Positions 45,295 through 54,746 of a stretch of 64,000 bases of DNA are shown one piece after another. Position numbers and translations under genes: made by a program. Each line of letters opens with the position of its first letter. The first letter of the stretch is position 1. The stretch comes from Pelotomaculum thermopropionicum SI. GTDB taxonomy: Bacteria > Bacillota > Desulfotomaculia > Desulfotomaculales > Pelotomaculaceae. The notes beneath the pieces are model-generated. The model was not told the DNA's origin. It saw only the letters and a list, made by a program, of their open reading frames with translations, and did no database searches. Location of the stretch: the NCBI GenBank assembly GCA_000010565.1, contig AP009389.1, positions 186,001-250,000 of the forward strand, written 5' to 3'.

Positions 45295-47757
45295 ATGAAG
45301 GGCGTTGAAGCGGCAGCCGTTGGAGCCAAACCAGAGGGGTTGAAGAAACTGACGGTAAAAATAGCCGGGATGTCCTGCGCGGCCTGTGCCAGCCGCGTTG
45401 AAAAAGCTCTCTCTAAAATTCCCGGGGTTGAAGATGCCAGGGTAAATTTTGCGGCTGAAACTGCAACTGTGGATTACCATCCTGAGCTGGTATCCCCGGC
45501 AACTATTTTTGACAAGATCAAAGAAACAGGGTACAGGCCGGTGATGGGGCGAGCGGAGCTGAAGCTTTCCGGAATGAGCTGCGCCGCCTGCGCCGCCAGG
45601 ATTGAAAATGGTCTTAACAAGCTGCCGGGAGTTGCCCGGGCGGCGGTCAACTTCGCGACGGAAAAGGCCATTGTGGAATTTGACCCGGCCGAGATCGATG
45701 TGCCGCGGATTAAAAAGGCTGTAGCCGATATAGGCTACAGGGCTTATGAGGTGGACGACCGTACCACGGCCGGCCTGGAGCGGGAAGAGAGGGAGAGGGA
45801 GATCAGGCGGCAAAAGTCCCTGGTGATTTTCTCCGGTATATTGTCTGCTCCTCTGGTGGTTTACATGCTGGCGATGGTTTTTAACTTACACCATAAAATC
45901 CCGGCATTTTTCTTAAACCCATATTTCCAGTTTGCCCTGGCCACTCCGGTCCAGTTTATAGCAGGTGCAAACTTTTATAAGGAAGCTTACGTGGCCTTAA
46001 GAGGACGCAGCGCCAATATGTCGGTGCTGGTGGCCCTGGGGACAACCGCGGCCTACCTCTACAGTGCGGCTGCCACCTTTTTTGGGGGCCGGATCGGTGT
46101 TTCGGAAGTTTACTACGAAACCGGAGCCATCATCATTACCCTGGTTCTGCTGGGTAAAACCCTGGAGACTATTGCTAAGGGCAGGACCTCCGAGGCGATT
46201 AAAAAGCTGATCGGGCTCCAGGCCAGGAACGCCCGTGTAATAAGAAACGGCCAGGAAATAGAGATACCCGTGGAAGAAGTGGAAGTGGGAGACCTGGTAG
46301 TGGTTCGCCCGGGCGAAAAGATACCTGTGGACGGGGTTGTAAAAGAAGGCTATTCCACGGTGGATGAATCCATGCTCACGGGGGAAAGCGTGCCGGTTGA
46401 CAAGAAGGCCGGGGACGAGGTTATTGGAGCTACCATTAACAAGCTGGGGACGTTCAAGTTCGAGGCGACCAAGGTGGGGAAAGACACCGCCCTGGCGCAG
46501 ATCATCAAAATAGTGGAGGAGGCCCAGGGATCCAAGGCACCAATCCAGCGCATGGCAGACGTAATCTCCGCCTACTTTGTTCCAGCTGTGGTAGCTGCAG
46601 CCCTGATCACATTCTTCGCCTGGTATTACTTCGGCGCCCCCGGCAATTTCACCAGGTCTCTTTTGAACTTTACCGCCGTGCTGGTGATTGCCTGTCCCTG
46701 CGCCCTGGGTCTGGCCACTCCGACTTCAATTATGGTGGGAACCGGCAAAGGAGCTGAGAACGGCATCCTGATTAAAAGCGGCGAATACCTGGAAAAGGCC
46801 CACAAACTGACGGCGGTAATCCTCGACAAAACCGGGACCATAACCAAAGGGGAACCTGCTTTAACGGACCTTATCCCGGCGCCGGAATACAGTGGCTGTG
46901 AAAACGCACTGCTGCAAATTGCCGGCAGCGCAGAGAAAAATTCCGAGCATCCGCTGGCCCAGGCTGTTGTAAATTATGCAGCGGGAAAAGGTGTTGTTTT
47001 AAAAGATCCGCAGCAGTTTAAAGCCATACCCGGGCATGGTGTGGCAGCGGAATTAGAGGGCAGAAAAGTTCTTCTGGGCACAAGAAAACTAATGAAAGAC
47101 AACAATATTGACATATCTGGACTGCTTGCGGATGTCGAAAAACTTGAAGAAGAGGGTAAAACCGTCATGTTCATGGCCGTGGACGGCAGGATGGCGGCTG
47201 TTATAGGCGTCGCGGACATCATCAAGGAAAATTCCAGGGAGGCCATAGCCCAGCTTAAAGAGATGGACCTTGAAGTTTGGATGCTTACCGGGGATAACAG
47301 GCGCACCGCCCGGGCTATAGCCCGTCAGGTGGGTATAGAGAATGTACTTGCGGAAGTGCTTCCGGGGGAAAAAGCCCAACAGGTTGAAGAACTGCGCAAA
47401 CAGGGCAAGGTAGTCGGTATGGTGGGCGACGGAATCAACGACGCTCCGGCCCTGGCCGCCGCCGATGTAGGGTTTGCCATAGGCACCGGAGCCGACGTGG
47501 CCATTGAAGCCGCGGATATTACCCTGATGCGGGGGGACTTGAGGGGAATCGTGACCGCCATCAGACTTAGCCGGGCTACCATAAAAAATATTAAGCAAAA
47601 CCTTTTCTGGGCGTTAATTTATAACACCGTGGGCATTCCGGTTGCGGCGCTGGGCCTTCTCAACCCTGTAATAGCCGGGGCGGCCATGGCTTTCAGTTCG
47701 GTATCGGTGGTGACCAACGCCCTTAGATTGCGGCGGTTTAAAACGGGTTTAATATAA
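45295..47757 (+). CDS. copA: Copper-exporting P1B-type ATPase
   Basis: About 820 residues from ATG 45295, chosen because GGAGGAG (45282-45288) lies directly upstream. There are two N-terminal heavy-metal (HMA) domains, each with GMSCAACA (CxxC). Eight membrane helices follow, with the transmembrane metal motif [13 protein letters not shown] (CPC), the TGES actuator motif, the phosphorylation site [10 protein letters not shown], the HP locus (SEHPLAQ) and [20 protein letters not shown]. The CPC and dual CxxC pattern point to Cu(I) export. Confidence 0.95.
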   Translation: MKGVEAAAVGAKPEGLKKLTVKIAGMSCAACASRVEKALSKIPGVEDARVNFAAETATVDYHPELVSPATIFDKIKETGYRPVMGRAELKLSGMSCAACAARIENGLNKLPGVARAAVNFATEKAIVEFDPAEIDVPRIKKAVADIGYRAYEVDDRTTAGLEREEREREIRRQKSLVIFSGILSAPLVVYMLAMVFNLHHKIPAFFLNPYFQFALATPVQFIAGANFYKEAYVALRGRSANMSVLVALGTTAAYLYSAAATFFGGRIGVSEVYYETGAIIITLVLLGKTLETIAKGRTSEAIKKLIGLQARNARVIRNGQEIEIPVEEVEVGDLVVVRPGEKIPVDGVVKEGYSTVDESMLTGESVPVDKKAGDEVIGATINKLGTFKFEATKVGKDTALAQIIKIVEEAQGSKAPIQRMADVISAYFVPAVVAAALITFFAWYYFGAPGNFTRSLLNFTAVLVIACPCALGLATPTSIMVGTGKGAENGILIKSGEYLEKAHKLTAVILDKTGTITKGEPALTDLIPAPEYSGCENALLQIAGSAEKNSEHPLAQAVVNYAAGKGVVLKDPQQFKAIPGHGVAAELEGRKVLLGTRKLMKDNNIDISGLLADVEKLEEEGKTVMFMAVDGRMAAVIGVADIIKENSREAIAQLKEMDLEVWMLTGDNRRTARAIARQVGIENVLAEVLPGEKAQQVEELRKQGKVVGMVGDGINDAPALAAADVGFAIGTGADVAIEAADITLMRGDLRGIVTAIRLSRATIKNIKQNLFWALIYNTVGIPVAALGLLNPVIAGAAMAFSSVSVVTNALRLRRFKTGLI

Positions 47758-47779
47758 TGTTTAATATAATATAGTACAA

Positions 47780-48163
47780 TCAACGGTTCAAAATCCCCGG
47801 TTTTTCCCTTGTTGCGTGCTCCAGCGCGGTCTCAATAAGGGCTCCTATGTATTTGTTGCCTATTGAATAATAAACAAACTTGCCCTCCTTGCGCTGCGTG
47901 GCAAGGCCCAGATTTCTTAAAAACCTGAGATGGTGGGATGCGGTAGCAATGTTGGACCCTATTATGGCCGCGACGTCGCACACACAGAGTTCTTCCCGGG
48001 AAAGCGCGTAGGCAATTTTAACCCTGGTGTCGTCGGCCAGCGCTTTGAACAGCAGGGCCAGCCCCTTGGTTGATTCAACCTCGTCCTTAAGCCGTTCGAC
48101 CTTTTCTTTGTTGACGCAGAAAACTTCACAAACATCATTTTGTTCGCTGTTCTTTTCAGGCAA
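47780..48163 (-). CDS. cadC: ArsR/SmtB-family metal sensor, CadC type
   Basis: 127 residues. It matches pI258 CadC in layout: N-terminal cysteines in DVCEVFC, the alpha-3 metal motif ELCVCDVA (CxC) and the recognition region IATASHHLRFLRNLGLATQR. These four cysteines form the Cd/Pb/Zn sensing site in CadC, and metal binding releases DNA. It lies 15 bp downstream of cadA on the same strand, so the pair is probably autoregulated from the cadA promoter. Confidence 0.92.
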   Translation of the reverse strand: MPEKNSEQNDVCEVFCVNKEKVERLKDEVESTKGLALLFKALADDTRVKIAYALSREELCVCDVAAIIGSNIATASHHLRFLRNLGLATQRKEGKFVYYSIGNKYIGALIETALEHATREKPGILNR

Positions 48164-48178
48164 AGTTGTCCCCCCAAA

Positions 48179-50299
48179 TTATTTTTCATTTGCCTGTTTT
48201 TCCGGCTTGATTCCCATCAGCCTGATCCCGTTCAGGGTAACGAGTACGGAAGCCCCCATGTCGGCCAGGATAGCCAGCCACAAGGTCAGCCAGCCCGGGA
48301 AAACCAGCAGCACTGCCGCGAGTTTTACTATGACCGAGAAGGATATGTTCTGCTTGATGACCCTCAGCGCAGCCCTGCTCAAGCCGACGGCAAAAGGCAA
48401 TTTGCACAGGTCGTCTGCCATTAACACAATATCTGCCGTCTCCAGCGCGATGTCAGTTCCGGCCCCGCCCATGGCGATCCCCACAGTGGCCGTTGCCAGC
48501 GCCGGCGCGTCGTTTACCCCGTCGCCGACCATTGCCACTTTGCCGTACTTTTTGAGCAGCCTGTTCACTGCAGCCACTTTGTCCTGCGGCAGCAGTTCCG
48601 CCATAAACTCGTCCACCCCGACCTTTTTAGCTATCGCGCCCGCCGTAGCGGCGTTGTCGCCGGTGAGCATAACAGTCCTTTTGATGCCCATTGCCTTCAG
48701 GCGCCATACCGTATATGCACTGGCCTGCCTCACATTGTCCGCGACCGCCAGGACCCCCGCAGGTTCTCCGTCCACTCCGACCAGTACGGCGGTTTTGCCT
48801 TCAGACTGGATCCTGGAAAGCGCTCCTTGCAAAGACGAGAGGTCTGCTTTGTTCTCCTCAAGCAGCCTGGGGCTGCCGACAACTACCTCCCTGCCGTTCA
48901 GGTCTGCCCTGGCGCCTTTGCCTACTAAAGCCTCAAAATTGCTGACTGCTTCAAGTCCTATGCCTTCCTCCGCGGCCTTATGGACAATGGCCCTGGCCAG
49001 GGGATGCTCCGACATCTTCTCGACGCTGGCGGCCGCTTTTAAAAGCTCACGCTCACTTACATTCTTAACTGTAATAATGTCCGTAACCTCAGGCGCCCCT
49101 TTTGTCAGCGTACCGGTTTTATCAAAGGCAACCACCGAAAGAGCGCCGGCCTCTTCCAGGTAAACACCCCCTTTTATTAGAACGCCGTTTCTGGCCGCGT
49201 TTCCTATCGCTGAGACGATGGCAACCGGGGTGGAAACAACCAGGGCGCAGGGGCACGCCACAACAAGCAGGGCCAGTCCGCGGTAAATCCAGGGATACCA
49301 GGGCTGCCCTGAAAAGAGCGGCGGGAAAGTTATTATTCCTGCCGCCAGCGCTATCACTGCCGGAGTGTAATACTTGGCGAACTTATCGACGAAAGCCTGG
49401 GAAGGAGCCCTTTGGGCCTGCGCCTCTTCGACCATATTTATGATTTTGGCGATGGTGGTGTCGTTGACCAGCCGGGTAACCTCAACCTCCAAAACTCCGT
49501 GCTGGTTGAGCGTTCCGGCAAAGACCTCGTCGCCCGCCGTTTTTTCCACCGGGATGGACTCGCCGGTGATAGCGGCCTGGTTGACTGCCGAATACCCGGA
49601 AAGCACTTTGCCGTCCATGGCTATTTTCTCGCCGGGTCTGACTATAAGCACGTCCCCCGGGCGTATTTCCTCCACCGGCAGTTCCTCTTCCCGTCCGTCC
49701 CGGCGGACCCGGGCGGTTTTAGGGGCAATTTCCATCAGAGAGCGGATGGACTGCCGGGCCCTGTCGATGGTGAAGGACTCAAGGGCCTCGCTGACAGAGT
49801 ATAGGAAGGCAACCACGGCGCCTTCCCTCCACTCGCCGATTGCAGCTGCGCCCGCCACGGCAACTGTCATCAAGACGTTCATGTTGAAGTCCAGCCGCCT
49901 CAGGGAAAGCAGCGCCTTGCGCGCCGTGGCGAAGCCTCCGGAAAGCATCGCCGCCAGGTACAGCCCGGTGGCGGCGACGGGCAGCTGAATGAAAGTGTCG
50001 AAAGCCCAGCCCGCCAAAAGGAGCAGGCCGGAGGCAGCGCTTATAAAGACCCTGCCAAAGACTTTAGTCTCGGGCGCCCCCTCCATGGTGGCGGCAACAC
50101 CATGGTTTTTGGATTCTTCCACTACGAGCCTGGGGTCAACCTTGCCCAGCACGGCCAGTTTGGCAGCTCCAAAGTTCAGCTCGGCCTTCTCCACGCCGGG
50201 AAGCCTTGTCACATCACGCTCCAACTGAGCGGCGCAGTCTGTTCAGGTAAGGCCTTTTAATCGAAAGATCATTAAAGATCCTGTATCGGCGTTTGGCAT
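48179..50299 (-). CDS. cadA: Cd/Zn/Pb-type P1B ATPase with in-frame TGA (candidate selenocysteine)
   Basis: About 706 residues if the TGA codon at 50243-50245 is read as selenocysteine. ATG 50299 has an ideal AGGAGG 8 bases upstream. The first domain reads MIFRLKGLT-(TGA)-TDCAAQLERDV: the TGA sits exactly at the first cysteine of the GLTCxxC heavy-metal-binding motif, and homology to HMA domains continues on both sides in the same frame. A SECIS-like hairpin follows 11 bases after the TGA. The rest is a complete zinc/cadmium-type pump: TGES, CPCALVVSTP, DKTGTLTKG, SEHPLAR, GDGVNDAPALATATVGIAMG. If TGA is a true stop, only a form restarting at TTG 50224 without the metal-binding cysteines could be made. 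Confidence 0.85.
50217..50245 (-). promoter_or_regulatory. TGA codon with SECIS-like hairpin in cadA
   Basis: On the minus strand TGA (50245-50243) is followed after 11 bases by CGCTC-AGTTG-GAGCG (50231-50217): a perfect 5-bp GC-rich stem with a 5-nt loop. The loop starts 16 nt after the TGA and has G in its second position, within the range described for bacterial SECIS elements. It also carries GU as in known loops. Confidence 0.6.
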
Positions 50300-50378
50300 A
50301 TTAATGTCCTCCTGGAAGCTTATTATTTTCCGCTCCAGCCAGGAAAATACAATATAATAATCATATAATCGTTTGAAT

Positions 50379-50409
50379 ATTATAATATGTTGTTTTTTGC
50401 TTTTGTCAA
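50379..50409 (-). promoter_or_regulatory. Promoter of cadA-cadC
   Basis: On the minus strand TTGACA (50409-50404) is followed by overlapping -10 candidates TATTAT (16-bp spacer) and TATAAT (19-bp spacer). Downstream, ATATTCAAACGATT..ATTATTATAT resembles a degenerate CadC/SmtB-type operator. Confidence 0.55.
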
Positions 50410-50430
50410 CAGTTTTAAAATAACAAATGG

Positions 50431-50459
50431 TTGACAGTGCTTTTTCTGTGGGATAGACT
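50431..50459 (+). promoter_or_regulatory. Promoter of the Rrf2 regulator
   Basis: TTGACA (50431-50436), a 17-bp spacer and TAGACT (50454-50459). Confidence 0.65.
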
Positions 50460-50542
50460 ATTAATAAATAACAGTAAATTAATTGGAAATATAAACATAG
50501 CAAAATGTAAGGGTTTATTGTTATAAAAGGAAGGTGCGGAGA

Positions 50543-50998
50543 TTGAAGTTTTCTACAAGAGCGCGGTACGGCCTGCGTGCCATGGTTGACCTGGCGCAAA
50601 ACTACGCTTCAAATGAACCTATACCTCTCTTCCAGGTGGCGGAAAGACAGGGGATATCCGAAGGCTACCTGGAGCAGTTGATGACCTATCTGCGCAAAGG
50701 GGGGCTGGTGCGCAGCGTGAGGGGAGCCCAGGGGGGGTACCTCCTGGCCAGGGAGCCGTCCAGGATCACTGCCGGTGAAATTATCAGGTGCCTGGAAGGA
50801 CCCTTAAGTCCCACGGATTGTGTGAGTGAGGATGACCCGGAGTTTTGTGACCGGGCCGATGCTTGCGTGACGCGTTTGCTGTGGGAAAGAGTCAGGGAAT
50901 CGGTGGCGTCCGTTCTGGATAACACCAGCCTTGAGGATCTTTGTAAAAACGCGGATAAAATTCGCCTGTCAAGGGAAGCTAATATGTATTTTATTTGA
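50543..50998 (+). CDS. Rrf2-family regulator (CymR/IscR-like)
   Basis: 151 residues from TTG 50543; GGAAGG lies 8 bases before it and the product then begins MKFSTRARYGLRAMVDLA, the canonical Rrf2 start. The winged helix has ISEGYLEQLMTYLRKGGLVR and GAQGGYLLAREP. Three cysteines (DCVSEDDPEFCDRADAC) occupy the IscR cluster-binding region, so it may carry a 2Fe-2S cluster. It stands first in a locus of sulfate assimilation genes ending in cysK. CymR, the Rrf2 sulfur regulator of Bacillus and Staphylococcus, works in complex with CysK, which supports a sulfur-control role. Confidence 0.88.
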   Translation: MKFSTRARYGLRAMVDLAQNYASNEPIPLFQVAERQGISEGYLEQLMTYLRKGGLVRSVRGAQGGYLLAREPSRITAGEIIRCLEGPLSPTDCVSEDDPEFCDRADACVTRLLWERVRESVASVLDNTSLEDLCKNADKIRLSREANMYFI

Positions 50999-51044
50999 AA
51001 TGGCAGTTAAAACGCCGCCGGTGACCGCTAGATGTTATATAAAT

Positions 51045-51061
51045 ATGCCCCGTAGGGGCAT
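51045..51061 (+). terminator. Hairpin after the Rrf2 gene
   Basis: ATGCCCC-GTA-GGGGCAT is a perfect stem followed by TTAAG. The T tract is weak. Confidence 0.5.
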
Positions 51062-51166
51062 TTAAGAGCGATATTTCCTACTAATTTAATATGTTTAATA
51101 ACGTATCATTATTTTAACTATATTTTAACTGTAGTAGCATATTATTTCATCGTTATCCAACAAACT

Positions 51167-51209
51167 CACTATATTCCCAGATTTTGATAAGTACCTTTTA
51201 AATATAGTG
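51167..51209. promoter_or_regulatory. Inverted repeat upstream of the sulfur ABC operon, operator candidate
   Basis: CACTATATT (51167-51175) and AATATAGTG (51201-51209) are perfect 9-bp arms 25 bp apart in a very AT-rich stretch (51062-51240). Further ones nearby include GTAGTATATTAC (51213-51224). It is a plausible site for the Rrf2 protein; no published consensus is claimed to match. Confidence 0.4.
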
Positions 51210-51254
51210 AACGTAGTATATTACTGGAACTTTTAGCTTAAGGGGTGAGGCATA

Positions 51255-51278
51255 TTGCAAAAAGGCATAACGGCATAA
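51255..51278 (+). other. Possible seven-codon leader peptide
   Basis: AAGGGGTGAGG (51240-51250) stands 4 bases before TTG 51255, which opens a frame reading MQKGITA and a stop. A good ribosome site before such a short frame could mean a leader peptide or the relic of a longer gene. Confidence 0.25.
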
Positions 51279-51393
51279 AAAGTTTCTTTTTTTAATTTAA
51301 TTTTCTTAAAATAATGCAGTCGTTTTTTTAAAAAGAGAAGTTTTTTATTAACCAAAAAATATAAGAGCGAAACTTTTGGGAGGTGAGAGATAT

Positions 51394-52440
51394 TTGAAAA
51401 TCAAGATTGCTTTCAAAGTAGCTGCCGTTGTCCTGTTGGCCGCTGCTTTTTTGGCAGCAGCAGCCGGTTGCGGGAACAAGAAGGAGGAAGACAAGGCCAG
51501 GCCGGTTGTTAAAGTCGGATATTTTCCGAACATGACTCACGCCCAGGCGCTGGTGGGGTTGAGTGACGGAACTTTTCAAAAGGCACTGGGAGACAATGTG
51601 ACTATTGAAGAACACACTTTTAACGCGGGCCCCGCTGAGATAGAAGCGCTGCTGGCCGGCCAAATCGACCTCGGGTACATAGGACCGGTGCCTGCTATTA
51701 ACGGGTTTGTCACGTCCAAAGGGGAGCTGAAGATTGTTGCCGGGGCGGCCGATGCCGGCGTGGTACTCGTGGCGCGGAAGGGTTCGAATATCAAGAGCGT
51801 CAGCGATCTTAACGGCAAAAAAGTAGCCGTTCCCCAAATCGGCAATACTCAGGACATCTCTTTGAGACACCTTTTGAGCGAGGCCGGCCTCAAGGACGCG
51901 GCAAAAGGCGGTACGGTGACGATAGTTCCGGCGGATAACCCCGACATTTTGACCCTTATTTCCAGGGGGGAAGTTGACGCTGCGCTGGTTCCGGAACCGT
52001 GGGGCTCCAGAATCGTAAAACAGGCCGGCGCAAGCATTGTTCTGGACGCCGGCGAGGTCTGGCGGGGCGGAAAGTACACCACCGCCGTTGTAATTGCCAG
52101 CAATAAATTCCTTAAGGAGCACCCTGATCTGGTGCAAAAGTGGCTGGAAGCCCACGTCGATCTGACTGAGCGCATTAACAGGGATAAAAACAGCGCCAAA
52201 ACCGTCGTTAACAGCCAGATAGAAAAACTGACGAAGAAAAGCCTGCCTGAAGACGTGCTCAACAGCTCGTTTGAGAGGATTGTTGTTACCTATAACCCTG
52301 AAACTGAATCCGTCAGGGAGTTTGTTAAACTTTCCGTTGAAAACGGCTATATTAAGGGCAATCCGGATATTGCCGGTCTTTTTAGTCTCGACCTGTTAAA
52401 TAAAGTGCTCGAACAAAAGGGTTTACAGCCGCTGCAGTAA
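51394..52440 (+). CDS. NitT/TauT-type ABC transporter substrate-binding lipoprotein
   Basis: 348 residues from TTG 51394 behind GGGAGGTGAG. A lipoprotein signal (AAVVLLAAAFLAAAAGC) precedes a type II periplasmic-binding fold like SsuA/TauA: VKVGYFPNMTHAQALVGLSD, GQIDLGYIGPVPAINGFVTS, VALVPEPWGSRIV-like PEPW motif. Such proteins carry sulfonates, nitrate, or taurine, but here the operon encodes sulfate activation, so sulfate or an organosulfonate is the likely substrate. Confidence 0.87.
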   Translation: MKIKIAFKVAAVVLLAAAFLAAAAGCGNKKEEDKARPVVKVGYFPNMTHAQALVGLSDGTFQKALGDNVTIEEHTFNAGPAEIEALLAGQIDLGYIGPVPAINGFVTSKGELKIVAGAADAGVVLVARKGSNIKSVSDLNGKKVAVPQIGNTQDISLRHLLSEAGLKDAAKGGTVTIVPADNPDILTLISRGEVDAALVPEPWGSRIVKQAGASIVLDAGEVWRGGKYTTAVVIASNKFLKEHPDLVQKWLEAHVDLTERINRDKNSAKTVVNSQIEKLTKKSLPEDVLNSSFERIVVTYNPETESVREFVKLSVENGYIKGNPDIAGLFSLDLLNKVLEQKGLQPLQ

Positions 52441-52550
52441 CTTGCGCCTGCAACTATTTGGTAAAATCGTTTAAGGTGCGGCGTTGTCTTTAGCGAACGA
52501 CTTTGCGGAGCGCCGGTCGCAGGGCTTTATCTTTAGAAGGAGGTGTTCAG

Positions 52551-53387
52551 ATGTTAAGAATTGTGGGCGCCGGAAAGATTTTTAACACAAATAACGGGAA
52601 TACGAAAGCCCTTGAAGATGTAAACCTGACAGTTGCCAGAGGTGAATTCGTCTCTTTGGTGGGCCCTTCCGGCTGCGGCAAGTCAACCATCTTAAACATC
52701 ATTGCCGGCCTGGAGAGGGCCAGCAGCGGCAAAGTTTTGAAGGAAGGGCGTGAAATAACCGGCGCCGGGCCGGACAGGGTGGTGATGTTCCAGGAACCTG
52801 CCCTGTTTCCCTGGCTCAGAGTAATAGACAACGTGGAATACGGCATGAAAATTGCCGGTATTCCGAAGCGGGAGAGAAGGGAAAAAGCCCTGCACTATTT
52901 GAAGATGGTCCACCTGACCAGGTTTGCCTCGTCCTACATCCACGAGCTGTCAGGCGGCATGCGCCAGCGGGTGGCCCTGGCCCGGGCGCTGGCCATGGAC
53001 TCCGACATTTTGTTGATGGATGAACCTTTTGCCGCCTTAGACAGCCAGACCAGAAGCATTCTTCATGGGGAGCTCCAGCAGATATGGGAAGCCACAAGAA
53101 AGACAATCATTTTTGTCACCCACAACGTTGAGGAAGCTGTATTGCTTGCAGACAGGGTAGCGGTAATGGCCGCCAACCCAGGCCGGATTAAAAGGGAATT
53201 TGAAATTAAACTGCCCAGGCCGAGGGACATGGAAAACGTTGAATTTGTATACTTAGTGGGCCAGATCATGAAAGAGTTAAAGGATGAGGTGGAAAAGGTT
53301 GCCAGGTCAGAATTCGACAGCGGCTGGTCTCTTAAAAAGAGCACTTTTCTACTTAGCCCTGATAGCAATCTGGGAGGGAGTATTTAG
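52551..53387 (+). CDS. NitT/TauT-type ABC transporter ATPase
   Basis: 278 residues from ATG 52551 (AAGGAGGTG just upstream). Walker A VGPSGCGKSTILNIIAGL, Q-loop MFQEPALFPWL, signature LSGGMRQRVALARALAMDSD, Walker B ILLMDEPFAALD and the H-loop THNVEEA are complete. The 3' end overlaps the permease frame by 104 bp; the last 25 residues may be dispensable. Confidence 0.93.
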   Translation: MLRIVGAGKIFNTNNGNTKALEDVNLTVARGEFVSLVGPSGCGKSTILNIIAGLERASSGKVLKEGREITGAGPDRVVMFQEPALFPWLRVIDNVEYGMKIAGIPKRERREKALHYLKMVHLTRFASSYIHELSGGMRQRVALARALAMDSDILLMDEPFAALDSQTRSILHGELQQIWEATRKTIIFVTHNVEEAVLLADRVAVMAANPGRIKREFEIKLPRPRDMENVEFVYLVGQIMKELKDEVEKVARSEFDSGWSLKKSTFLLSPDSNLGGSI

Positions 53388-54078
53388 GGCCGGTTTATGG
53401 CCCGAATACCTCTTCCCCTCCCCTGTGGGGGTGTTGCAGAACCTGGTAACGGGATTTCAGGACAGCACTTTTCTCATCGCCATCGGAGCTAGCATGAAAA
53501 GGGTTGTGGTGGGCTATTCCATCTCGCTGGCTGTCGGGCTGTCGTTGGGCCTGCTGATCGTCTCCTCCCGTTATCTGGACGAAACGCTGAGCCCCCTTCT
53601 GCTGGGCTTGCAGACCCTTCCGAGCATCTGCTGGCTTCCCTTGGCCATCCTCTGGTTCGGCCTCGGTGAGGACTCAATAATTTTTGTAATCGCCATAGGA
53701 TCGATTTTTTCAGTAACCATGGGTACCCTTTCGGGCATAAAAAACGTGCCCCCGATTTATATGAGGGTGGCCAAAACAATGGGGGCTAAGGGGCTGAAGG
53801 CATATACCACCGTCGTTATACCTGCCGCCTTCCCGGCCATTATAGGAGGCATGAAGCAGGGCTGGTCTTTTGCCTGGAGGGCTTTAATGGCGGGCGAACT
53901 TTTATCTCCGAAAGACGGGCTGGGCTACGTCCTGACCATTGGCAGGGACCTGCATGACATGAACCAGGTTGTGGGCGTGATGATTATAATCATCATTATC
54001 GGCCTCATTATAGATAAGTTCATTTTCGGGAGAATCGAGCACTCAATTAGAAGCCGCTGGGGTTTAACCGGAGCGTGA
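53284..54078 (+). CDS. NitT/TauT-type ABC transporter permease
   Basis: 264 residues with six membrane segments. The first, LFYLALIAIWEGVFRAGLWP, is encoded at 53344-53403, so translation must begin inside the ATPase gene (ATG 53284, or TTG 53299). The binding-protein-dependent loop (EAA-like) is at MGAKGLKAYTTVVIPAAFPA. It forms the membrane channel of the transporter. Confidence 0.9.
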   Translation: MRWKRLPGQNSTAAGLLKRALFYLALIAIWEGVFRAGLWPEYLFPSPVGVLQNLVTGFQDSTFLIAIGASMKRVVVGYSISLAVGLSLGLLIVSSRYLDETLSPLLLGLQTLPSICWLPLAILWFGLGEDSIIFVIAIGSIFSVTMGTLSGIKNVPPIYMRVAKTMGAKGLKAYTTVVIPAAFPAIIGGMKQGWSFAWRALMAGELLSPKDGLGYVLTIGRDLHDMNQVVGVMIIIIIIGLIIDKFIFGRIEHSIRSRWGLTGA

Positions 54079-54119
54079 CAGTTCCCGGAGAAAATGAAGC
54101 AGGAGGTAAAACTACAGAC

Positions 54120-54746
54120 ATGGCGGTGCAAAAGGCGTCAAATATCGTATGGCATGAGGGTAGCGTGTCTAAAAAGGACCGGGAAAGGTTCCTGGGGCAA
54201 AAAGGCGTCGTGGTCTGGTTTACCGGCCTTTCAGGTTCAGGCAAGTCGACTGTGGCGCGGGAAGTCGAGGCGAGGCTGTTGAAACTGGGGTGCCTGTCCT
54301 ACGTTTTGGACGGGGACAACATCCGTTTCGGGCTCAACAATAACCTGGGCTTTTCGCCCGAAGACCGCGCCGAAAACATCAGAAGAGTAAGCCATGTCGC
54401 CAGGCTGTTTGCCGACGCCGGAATCATAACCCTCACCGCCTTTATATCCCCCTACCGGGCCGACCGGGAGGCGGCCAGGGCCCTCTTGGGGCCGGGGGAG
54501 TTTATAGAGATTTACGTCCGGTGCTCACTGGAGGAATGCGAAAAAAGAGACGCCAAGGGCCTTTACAAAAAGGCCAGGGCCGGGGAAATAAAAGAATTCA
54601 CCGGAATTTCCGCCCCCTACGAAGAACCCCTGTCGCCCGAACTGGTGCTGGAAACGGAAAGGGAGACCCCGCAAGAGTCGGCTGAAAAAGTAATCCGGTT
54701 CCTGGCGGACCGGGGGATCATCAGCAAAGGGGTGTGCCGGCATTGA
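54120..54746 (+). CDS. cysC: Adenylylsulfate kinase
   Basis: About 208 residues from ATG 54120 (AGGAGG 13 bases before); a GTG at 54075 overlapping the permease stop is an alternative. It phosphorylates APS to PAPS. P-loop WFTGLSGSGKSTVAREVEA, DGDNIRFGLNNNLGFSPEDR, FISPYRADREAARALL and KGLYKKARAGEIKEFTGISA are family motifs. As the locus reduces APS directly through AprBA, CysC may serve PAPS-dependent sulfation or buffer APS. Confidence 0.94.
   Translation: MAVQKASNIVWHEGSVSKKDRERFLGQKGVVVWFTGLSGSGKSTVAREVEARLLKLGCLSYVLDGDNIRFGLNNNLGFSPEDRAENIRRVSHVARLFADAGIITLTAFISPYRADREAARALLGPGEFIEIYVRCSLEECEKRDAKGLYKKARAGEIKEFTGISAPYEEPLSPELVLETERETPQESAEKVIRFLADRGIISKGVCRH

Noticed and set aside
48027-49163. 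A 378-codon plus-strand Ser-rich frame opposite cadA/cadC
   Set aside because: Serine/alanine-rich antisense composition, no ribosome site, and both minus-strand genes are intact over it.
50243-50245. cadA TGA taken simply as the real end of a short upstream gene
   Set aside because: The upstream 18 codons match the start of an HMA domain in the same frame and have the only good ribosome site, so they belong to cadA.
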